A stretch of 64,000 nucleotides of DNA, taken from contig JAHLJT010009436.1 of NCBI GenBank assembly GCA_031308135.1, positions 140,142,303-140,206,302 on the forward strand, read 5' to 3'. This stretch comes from Acheta domesticus. Lineage: Eukaryota > Arthropoda > Insecta > Orthoptera > Gryllidae. This document shows positions 56,231 to 64,000 of the stretch, one piece after another. How positions within the stretch are numbered: the first letter of the stretch is position 1; each line of letters starts with the position of its first letter. Under the pieces are notes generated by a model, which was not told the origin of the DNA, did no database searches, and was given only the letters and a program-made list of their open reading frames with translations. The position numbers and the translations under genes were made by a program.

Positions 56231-56744
56231 ATAAGACCCTGAAATTAGCATTTTATTTGGTTTATCAAAAATGTGTAGGAATAATAATTATCAAAAAGAC
56301 AAGTACAAAAATGAAGGATTAGCATCTCTCTCATACCTATAAAAATAATTCACATTTGAATAGGATGTTTTTGTTGTTATTGCTTTTTAAACACTAGTGC
56401 AAACGTCATACGAAAAATAATACGAAATAATATGAAAATAATGCGAAGTAAACATCATACCAAAGTGAAAATTCAGAATCAAATGTAAGGTTATCGATAA
56501 ACAATGAAATATTTTCAAAAGCTGACAAAGGTCTCTGATAGAAACGTCAAAAATGTGTTTCAGTTTTCAATGTGAAATCAATACGTTATTGGTCATTTTC
56601 TGTCAGGAAATTCGTTCCCCAAATTTTGAATTATTCTACATTGGGACGAAACGCACTTGTTCTAGCAACGCGGTTGCACTCAAGCTGTCGGCATTAGCGA
56701 GCGACCTCAACACCCTCTGTACACTTCAAGTCAGACCTGCACCG

Positions 56745-57010
56745 AAATTTCTATAAAGGTCATAGAAAAGCTCACAAAAAATTTCGCGGAGACGTGACGA
56801 ATAGCACTTTAACATTAAACATATGAAGGATTTGTTTAAAAAATGCATATAAATAGTCATGTAAAACGTAACCCGCAACGCACGCCAGAATTTTTCAATG
56901 TATATCGTTAAATAACTCATAAACGAAATGTTCTGGGGCGTTAAATCTAAAATATTGAGACGAAAGTCCTCAATGAAACGTTCCTCACACCGTAATCTAC
57001 AGGATGAGAC
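56745..57010 (+). repeat. Direct repeat of the 5' part of Helitron-like copy B
   Basis: Diverged copy of about 57,330-57,550: shares CGGAGACGTGACGAAT/CGGAGACTTGACGAAT, CATGTAAAA..GCAACCCGCA, AAATAACTCATAAAC and CTCAA.GAAACGTT..TCACAC. The two are separated by ~320 bp. Confidence 0.65.
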
Positions 57011-57250
57011 CTTCTTGACTATTCTGTTGCGTTTCGACGCATCTCGATTCTACCCCACCTGTTCAGGGCCAGTAGAACCTGCAGCTCTATGTGAAAAGAC
57101 ACATTACTTGAAATTCTATGCGATTGAATTACCTCTTTGCTCGATAATAAAGTTAAATAAGAATAGTTTGTGTTGACAAGGGTGAATTTTACCGTTATCA
57201 ATTACAAGGTGACATGTAGAAGTGACAAAGGAAAAGAGCGTCTTGAAGAT

Positions 57251-59281
57251 CGTCTCCTGTATTATTTCAGTAGTATACCTTTGGGTTCCGGCTCTCACAC
57301 GCAACCAATCTTTATAAATGATGGCTCCAAAGAAAGAGAATTTCACGGAGACTTGACGAATTCCATTTTGACTTTAAAAATATTGACGACTTCTTTAAAA
57401 AAACGCATCGAAATATTCATGTAAAATGCAACCCGCATCAGATGTCAACTTATATCGGCAAATAACTCATAAACAAAGCATTTTAGAGCCTTAAAAAGTA
57501 AAATTTTGAGGACAAAGGCCTCAAAGAAACGTTTTTCACACTACAATCTACAAGACGAGACATTTTTTGATCCATTCAATTAACTTTTCGGTTCCACGCT
57601 TCAATACTATCAAGGCCACCTCAATATTTCAGTCCTTCCTGCTGGTAGCAATTTTTGTGGCGACACGCTTAGAAGACTTAAATTCGACTATCTTTATTTA
57701 CGCTTTCTGTTAACACTGTAGTTTGTGCAATCTGACGAGTTTTATTTGCATAATCATTAATTCAAGATTTGCTCTCCAGCAACAACTAGAAGTACTATTG
57801 TAGTTGCTTGATACCTATACCTATGAAGATTGTTTCTTATGCGTGTAGTGAAACTATTCAATTAACGTTTTTTCATGGTCTATAAGTGCTGTGTACTTAA
57901 TTGTGGAAGGATGTGGGTGTTCAGTGAAGAGTGAAGACTGTGTTTGTGTTTTACCCGTACCAATATTTTTGTTATCATTCAATGAAATTTTCAAGTCAAC
58001 GGGTTCCGACACGTAGCTTTCTCAGAAGTAAAAAGCTAATATTTTTGTTACTATCACGAAAAACTAAAACCTAATTCACAAAGAATATTGAATAATTACT
58101 TCAAATGTCTTTAAGTAAGTGTTGGGAATTGTTCCAAGCAAATTCTCCATGATATTGAATATATATTTATTGAAAATTTCTTTTACACATTAATTGCATT
58201 GTTTTATATTTTTATTTGTAATTGTGTTAGTACATTGCAAGTTACCTTTATAGATACAAATAAAAGTATAGTAGTATAGATAGTAGTAAGTAGTATAGAT
58301 ACAAATAAACACGTTTGGTTAACAACTTTCCCTCTTAAAATAAAATAGGAGGATAGGGATGAGTGTAGGGTCTAACATGCGAGAATTCTCGCACGGATAT
58401 ATATAAGCAGAGGTAGTGGGGGAAAACTTGTGCTATGGCACAACACAAAGAACAAACTTTTTAAAATAGCTAAAGTAAAATAGCTTGAAATAAATTGAAA
58501 ACAAAAATCAAAACGCGCTTGCCTACAATACTACTTGAATCAATTAAAAAACAGCTAAATTTAAAATTATAGAAACGATAGTGCAAACTCATATTGTATA
58601 TAAAACACTGTTTAAGGTGTCGGTTCGTTAAGATATTAAAAATGCAAACATAGTTTGAGAAACATTCCCAAGTACCGAAGTGGGCTTACTAATGCCTACT
58701 AAATTGTTTCTAATGCTAACAAATGGTATTTAGTACTCAAAGGTGAAAACTTTAGTTTGATTATCTTTTGGCTCGGAATTGTTTTTCTTGAGGTACGTAA
58801 GGACGCAGAAAATAATTCAATACTTTTTAGTAAACAAATAATTTTTCAATTTTCTCACCCTAGCAAGATGGCACCCTGACTCTCCAAAACCCACTCTGTT
58901 CTTCATAACAAATCAAGGAAATTTAAATAAAATTGCAATGAGTAGGTTCTTGACCGATGCTGTATTTTCGCACTACTTTACTTGGCTTTCTCAAGAGTAA
59001 AACCCTTTTCTATTATTTGACTATCAAGGAAATCGAAAAGCTAACTCTTAAGGAAGATTGAAAAATTTCTTCAAATGTTGTTTTTTACGAAGAATGAATT
59101 GTTCCAAGAACATCTCTCTATAACTTTAATTGAAAATTTGTTTCAAACACCAATTACATTGTTATTTTGTTTGATATTCTGTAAGTACATTAGTAGTTCC
59201 TCTCCTTTATGGAATGGATAGACAAATGGATAGGGAAAGGTTGGGATTTAACATGCGAGAGTTCTCGCACGGGTACGCTAG
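57251..59281 (+). mobile_element. Helitron-like non-autonomous element, copy B
   Basis: Matches copy A (11,673-16,522) in reverse, without its LTR and hAT insertions. It ends with the hairpin GCGAGAGTTCTCGC, then ACGGGTACG-CTAG|T, the Helitron 3' pattern. An internal hairpin copy (GCGAGAATTCTCGC) is at 58,380. No coding. The 5' end is uncertain. Confidence 0.6.
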
Positions 59282-59382
59282 TAAATATATATTCAGGTAT
59301 ATATAATGGCTTTTTATGGAAATGGAAAAATTAGGAAGACGGTGGGATGTAGCATGCGAGAGTTCTGGCACGGGTATACTAG
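59282..59382 (+). mobile_element. Second Helitron-like 3' end directly after copy B
   Basis: Carries ATGCGAGAGTTCTGGCACGG-GTATA-CTAG|T, the same terminal motif with one hairpin mismatch, ~100 bp past the end of copy B. It looks like an end-to-end insertion or a duplicated terminus. Confidence 0.55.
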
Positions 59383-59985
59383 TCGTTCTTATTTCGTTTC
59401 CCCCGTACCGGGCATCGGATGCTCGGCCCTCAAGACCTTCGCTCGGTGCTTAGAAGCGGCTAGGTAAACTATGTCTACTGGCCAGACGTCTAGAGGATTT
59501 TCTGCGAACTGCCGCGGTTCTCGAGCAAAATCGTCATGTGCAGGACTCTAATTTGTATCATTGTAATAATTTAATTATTTTAATTTACCTCTGCTCTTGT
59601 AACATGACTGGAGCAGAAATATTGGTCAATAACTTCTAGAACTGGAGTGCGAAAACATTCCATGTTTCTATCATGATATTTTATCAGCTTTCCACATTTG
59701 TTTATTGTCCATCGAATCCCATATGAAACATTGGATGTGAATGTAATACATTTTTTCTTTTTCACATGTAATATAATTATGTCTTCTTAGCTATTTAGAA
59801 AAACAAGGATAATACAAATATTAAACATTATGAACTCTTATCAAATATGTTTATATTAGTTCCTCAAGGCGAAAATAGCAGATAGTATAGCTGCTTATCT
59901 CTGCGTTGTCAAATAAGTTCTTAAAATAATAACTCTCGAACATACATGAAACCGTTTGACAAAGGAAAGCTCTCTTGTCACTTAC

Positions 59986-60213
59986 CCGAAGAGTTGCTTA
60001 GCAGCAGGGCGGAGTCTCCGTATTCCTTCGTGAGCTCCAGCGCGTCTTGCCCTGGTCCATACAGCCAGTGGGGCAGCAGCCGCCCGAGCAAGGCAATGGA
60101 CAAGAGAATCGTGCTCATGCCCACCATGCGTGGCTTGTGTCCGTGCCTGCCCAGGTAGCCCATTATCAGTAAAGAACCCATTGCTCCTATTTCCCAAACG
60201 GCGGCTATTAAAC
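59986..60213 (-). CDS. Oatp gene 2, coding exon 3 (TM2-TM3)
   Basis: 228 nt, acceptor GGTAG|GTTTAATA, donor TTCGG|GTAAGT. It encodes GLIAAVWEIGAMGSLLIMGY, LGRHGHKPRMVGMS, a hydrophobic TM3 and LPHWLYGPGQDALELTKEYG. Many differences from gene 1 are conservative or silent. Confidence 0.94.
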
Positions 60214-60960
60214 CTACCAACATCAGAGAAAAGGTATTTTTCAAATAAAAAAACGTATTGATTTTATATTGTTTCCCTGTGTATACTTTATGTAAAAAGG
60301 AAATTTATTCTCAGTTTTAGATAAACAAGTCATGTCTGAATTTCTGTTAAAAATCACGAGATACTAAAACCTCACACGATATCAAGAAATTCATCAATAT
60401 CACTGGATGATGCTGATTAAAAATGTATGTTACTTATAAAAATCTCTTTAATGTGTAAAATAACATATTTACTCGAATTGTTGGATGTATTACACATATT
60501 TATTATATACATTTTTAAAACGGAAATATCAAAATACTTGATCTCTCCGGAAAACCCTAGATGATTTTTTAAAACGCATAATAATAATGTATTTATTATC
60601 AGAAATAAAATGAGACGATAATGGGTATTTCCTAAAACGTTCATCAAATGCTTATCATCGTTAAAAACGTTCATCAAGTTATCAAATGCTTATTAAAAAT
60701 GCTTATTAACAAACACCAAAACCCTTCACAAATTGTTTTGCACAACATTATCTCATTATATGCTGAATATTAAATTATTTTAAAATTAAAATTTAAAATT
60801 TAATTAAAATATTATTTTAAAGAATAGTTTTAAAAATTGTATGATAAGTAATAATAATTTCTTTATTTAAAGTAATCAATATACGAAGTTTTCTCAGTGA
60901 GCATTGGGAGGAAAATATTTTTATTGCGAAACAATTGCTTTCTAACATTGGTGAATTTAC
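60214..60960. other. Intron 2 of gene 2
   Basis: 747 bp, AT-rich, close to the ancestral state. 60,600-60,790 aligns with 17,680-17,860 of gene 1, whose intron 2 has grown to 12.9 kb by transposon insertion. Confidence 0.7.
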
Positions 60961-61183
60961 CTGTAGTTTTGCTTGGTATTTTGAAACGCTTCTCGATGGT
61001 GCTAAAAGTGCCAACCATGTAGGATACCATTGCGAGCTGATGGAAACCTATCAAACCATGTAGAAGCACGTATGCCTTTTTGCTGGCAAGACGCTGTAAC
61101 TATGAGGGTCGCCAGCTACCCAGCCCACATTGTGTGTATCGGTGTTCTTTGGGAGTATTGGTGAGTTTCTCCTGCGAAGAAAT
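60961..61183 (-). CDS. Oatp gene 2, coding exon 2 (TM1) with in-frame TAG
   Basis: Acceptor TTTGTAG|ATTTCTTCG, donor ACTACAG|GTAAAT, 223 nt, the same length as exon 2 of gene 1. It reads ISSQEKLTNTPKEHRYTQ, CGLGSWRPS, stop, LQRLASKKAYVLLHGLIG and FSTIEKRFKIPSKTTG. Codon 28 of the exon (61102-61100) is TAG where gene 1 has TGG. All other codons are open and conservative. Confidence 0.9.
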
Positions 61184-63655
61184 CTACAAATATAAAATGA
61201 AATCTTCTAATTGTAACGGGGTACAATGCCTCCCAAATTAGCTTCAGTGAGTTTCATCAAAACAATTTAGTATAACCAAATTATGACGATTATTATGACG
61301 ATATTATACTATAAACGATATTTTTTCAGAGCAATATTCGAGAGTTACATGTAGCGATGTACATAATCAACAATGGTTGTCCTGGAACAAATAACATATT
61401 TGTACAGGGTCAAAAATACACTGTGATAAAAACTCATTAGATATGCAAATATACTGATGACAGTAGTATCACGGACAAAAGGTATTTGAGATTAGAAATA
61501 TATAATGTACTCTTGTCACGAATTAGAGCATAACGTAATTAAGATATTTTTAGAATAATATATTTTAGCTTTGACAGATCCGTCTTATTCAATTATACAT
61601 AGTTAACGAAAACAAATAATGTACTACTATCATTATCATCTAACAAAAAAGATTCAATTTTACAATTTTCTGTTTAGCACCACACTAAATTTGTGATTAC
61701 ATCATAGCAAAGCGAATTGCATTATCAGGCATACAAGAAATTATAATACTTGGTATTCACATCAAATATGTACATCTAATACGTTTTAGGTTCATATTTC
61801 ACATTGTCATATATAGACAACAAACATTTCCAACATAAAAATAAATACTTGAACTCTATGTACGTCCGTCATTTCTCGCAATTGCCCTTTCAATTTACGC
61901 GCTAGGATACGAATTGCGCATTCTCACTGGCGGTCCCCACTCGTAGAATGAGTCACATCCCCACCCTTCGTTCTGTCCGTATTTGCACTCACGTTGCTCG
62001 CGTGCAGCTCCCAAAGTCAATGTGCAAAATACTATGCAGGCCTGATCTTCAGCCAACAACTGTATTTTAATTTTTTTCGTCAACTTAATATTATCTTTTT
62101 AATTGAAAATATGTGAAAAATAAGAAAAATGTGAAAAATAAGTTAATTTATACTATCAAAAACATTTTTTGGTATTTCCTCGGTCCCAAATTTAGACGCA
62201 AAACTGATTGGAAAAATAATTTACCAAACACTGAATTAGGTAAGAAAAAACTCAAAACTTTCTCTCGTAACACCGATTGTTGTGATTTTTTCAGATTTTG
62301 TCGATTGCTGGGCGGTAGTTAAAAAACAAAATAAAATCATTTTTTCCCATTAAAATCACTTATGAATTTACGTAGCCACTTTTAAAATGACTGCGACAAT
62401 TCTGTAGCCTGTTAGAGTCATAGTTTAACTACTCACATGGCATTTGGTTTTTGGGAACATGAAAATGTTCCCAAAATACCACCTTACCCCAGGGTCCCCA
62501 TTGCATCACAATTGAAAGTACAAACATTACATACACCCGCTGAAAAGTATAATTAACATAATGACTAAAACATTCAACTCCTTTGTATTAGAAACATATT
62601 TTCTCTGTTTCGTATTCTCGCTACGGAGTGGAAAGAAAGTTCGCAATGCTACGCGAAAACCCGGCGAATTTTCGGCAGGAAAGCCCTTATCACAGGGCCC
62701 TGATAACGAAAAAGTGGATAAATACAGTTATTAAAATTAGAAAAAAAATCCTCTAATACGTGGTGTTGCCAGAATTAATTTTTTGTGGGTTCTTGGTACC
62801 GAAAAATCGAATGACGGCAAAACGTTCTTCGGTCTGTGAACAACGCTAGCGTCTAAACCGTTCAGACGATTTTCTCCAAAATTGATGTTCCCCAGTCGAT
62901 CTGACAAATGTCGCGGCTTTTTTAATTTGAAATCGACATTTTAATTTTGGGGGGTACTTTAAATGAAACCCATGGGATATTTTTAATGATTGCATCGTTT
63001 TTGAAGATTTTTTGGGATAATGTGAAGGACGTTTAAGTGAATGGTGCAGGTTGTATGTTCGTTGAAAACTCTAATTTTTTGAAAATTTAAAAAGTTCTAA
63101 TTTTTTCAGTATCTTCCTACAACAACAAATATACAGATAGATTTTTCTCTTAATAAAATCTGTTTCTTAAAGATATATTTTAAAATAATGTCATATACAA
63201 ATTTTCGAAAATTTGAGTACTTTTTGCGTAATGTTGCCTGAAAATACGGGGAGGGGGAAAGTACGTGCTGTTTTAGAATCACTAGTTTGAAATATAAATT
63301 TCACGGCCTACCCTTAACGCAAACCTTAAAAAATAAACACATCTGTTTGGAACTGAAACAGTCTTCAACCTCCCTTCATTTACTTAACACAATGCTTATG
63401 TTCATCCGAGTAACAAAACCACTGCTTATGGATGGCCATTCCCAAAACGTCAAAAACTACCTACTGCATAATTCACCTCCTCGAAAGACAAGTATGCCAA
63501 ACGAGAAGAACTATTTTAAAAAAATGGTGCTGGAATATGTAAGCACATACTATATATTTTCTTTCGCCCGTGTTGCACCTAGAGGGGTCTCCGAGAGATC
63601 GGAAGTATCATCGTTACATTAGCAAATACGTCCTAGAAAGCAGTGCTTTGCCTAC
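61184..63655. other. Intron 1 of gene 2
   Basis: 2.47 kb. 61,440-62,060 aligns with gene 1. 62,600-63,290 is an R1 repeat in reverse orientation (CCCTGATAACGAAAAAGTGG, GTACCGAAAAATCGA). No exon in the rest. Confidence 0.6.
61858..62045. promoter_or_regulatory. Conserved intron-1 block, gene 2 copy
   Basis: Counterpart of 20,081-20,285, in the same orientation and at a comparable distance upstream of exon 2 in the transcript (0.7 kb here, 1.9 kb there). Shares CTTTCAATTTACGCGCTA and GAATTGCGCATTCTCA with it. Confidence 0.4.
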
Positions 63656-63832
63656 CTGTGCTTCAGATTGCCGCCTACCGTTGGAAACCGTGTCCAAGGC
63701 CGAGACGTCTGATGTTGTGGCGTTGGCACCTGAATGGACGCTGCTTCCTTCTACAGGATCACCATGGTGAGAGTTTTGATTTTCCGCGCCGCCAGATGGC
63801 GGTGTGTCACCCGCCGTGTTTTCGTCGCTCAT
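63656..63832 (-). CDS. Oatp gene 2, coding exon 1 (from downstream ATG)
   Basis: 59 codons from ATG 63832 to donor CAG|GTAGGC. The protein starts MSDENTAGDTPPSGGAENQN and ends NGRRQSEAQ, aligned to residues 36-98 of gene 1. It lacks three residues (AFTR in gene 1 lies in a short gap). The start is chosen because the ancestral upstream ATG at 63932 is out of frame after a net 5-nt loss. It is uncertain whether this ATG is ever used. Confidence 0.75.
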
Positions 63833-63932
63833 CACTGCGTGTCAGCCGGTCCTGGCTACCCCGTTCGTCCGCCGAGGCTACTTCCTGGGCAGCTGGAGCG
63901 GCGCCGGCGGAATTGGCTGTGGGCGGCGGCAT
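63807..63932 (-). other. Upstream ORF that preserves the ancestral N-terminus of gene 2
   Basis: ATG 63932 opens 41 codons, starting MPPPTANSAGAAPAAQEV, nearly identical to the N-terminus of gene 1 for about 32 residues, then shifts frame and stops at TGA 63809-63807. It overlaps the downstream in-frame ATG at 63832 by 26 nt. It is a broken start region, or possibly a translation-damping uORF. Confidence 0.8.
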
Positions 63933-64000
63933 GGCAGGCGCGCTGCTGGGGCGTGTGTGACTTCGTAGAAGACCATGGACGCCCTAGCAGGCGGAGACGT

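Larger units (their letters stand above)
54424..59985. other. Intron 3 of gene 2
   Basis: 5.56 kb against 2.42 kb in gene 1. The extra length is mainly the Helitron-like copy B and related sequence (56,740-59,383), a SINE (56,022-56,230) and sequence at 54,560-55,550. Flanks align with intron 3 of gene 1. Confidence 0.6.
25556..63932 (-). pseudogene. Oatp: Oatp/SLCO organic anion transporter, gene 2: 11-exon structure complete, but with a 5' frameshift and an in-frame stop
   Basis: Upstream tandem paralogue of gene 1. The coding exons are 63832-63656, 61183-60961, 60213-59986, 54423-54214, 51539-51399, 48227-48081, 46533-46369, 40285-39939, 36092-35831, 34650-34549 and 25698-25556. From ATG 63832 they sum to 2,145 nt (714 residues plus stop), a normal Oatp length. 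Introns 2-7, 9 and 10 are phase 1; introns 1 and 8 are phase 0. The product would have 12 membrane spans, the signature DPRWIGAWWIGYL before TM6, a Kazal-like loop between TM9 and TM10, and a Lys/Glu-rich cytosolic tail. Two lesions are visible. A 5-nt net deletion relative to gene 1 makes ATG 63932 open only a 41-codon ORF. A TAG at 61102-61100 replaces the Trp of the WRPSW motif. Exons 3-11 are clean, so this could be a young pseudogene, a gene with assembly errors, or a recoded transcript. I call it a pseudogene provisionally. Confidence 0.7.

Overview
The window is arthropod, most likely insect, nuclear DNA. It is AT-rich, with long introns full of transposon debris and no bacterial features. 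I would guess a hemimetabolous insect with a large genome, but nothing here fixes the species. All exons were called by eye from codon frame, splice sites and comparison of the two gene copies.

The only host genes I can support are two tandem, head-to-tail paralogues on the minus strand. Both encode an organic-anion-transporting polypeptide (Oatp/SLCO family), a 12-membrane-span plasma-membrane carrier. The upstream copy (gene 2) runs from about 63,932 down to its stop at 25,556. It has 11 recognisable coding exons with good splice sites, the Oatp signature DPRWIGAWW in exon 5, and the Kazal-like cysteine-rich loop split over exons 8 and 9. The downstream copy (gene 1) starts at 24,473, about 1.1 kb past the stop of gene 2. 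Exons 1-4 lie at 24.2, 18.0, 4.9 and 2.3 kb, and the rest lies beyond the left edge. Matching exons 1-3 end at the same positions and phases, exon lengths 2-4 are identical, and parts of the introns and 5' flank still align, so the duplication included non-coding DNA.

Gene 1 is open in all visible exons. Gene 2 carries two lesions relative to gene 1: a net 5-bp loss in exon 1 that turns the ancestral start into a 41-codon upstream ORF, and an in-frame TAG in exon 2 in place of a conserved Trp codon. Exons 3-11 are otherwise intact, which suggests recent or incomplete pseudogenisation, an assembly error, or recoding.

The most unusual structure is a tandem array at about 40.25-43.4 kb. Its 145/146-bp unit contains the 3' splice site and first ~44 bases of exon 8. 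Eighteen near-identical copies plus about three decayed ones lie just upstream (in transcript order) of the real exon, giving a row of decoy acceptors in intron 7.

The introns hold a Jockey-like LINE fossil (7.5-11.6 kb) with a hAT MITE inside it. Two inverted copies of a Helitron-like element lie at 11.67-16.52 kb and 57.25-59.28 kb. The first copy is interrupted by a solo LTR and a 2.1-kb hAT-type element, each with clean target duplications. Other elements are a mariner fossil absent from the matching paralogous intron, two possible Gypsy-type solo LTRs, a 2.46-kb element with 27-bp perfect inverted repeats, a tRNA-derived SINE, fold-back elements, and a dispersed repeat family carrying GGAC-rich minisatellites.
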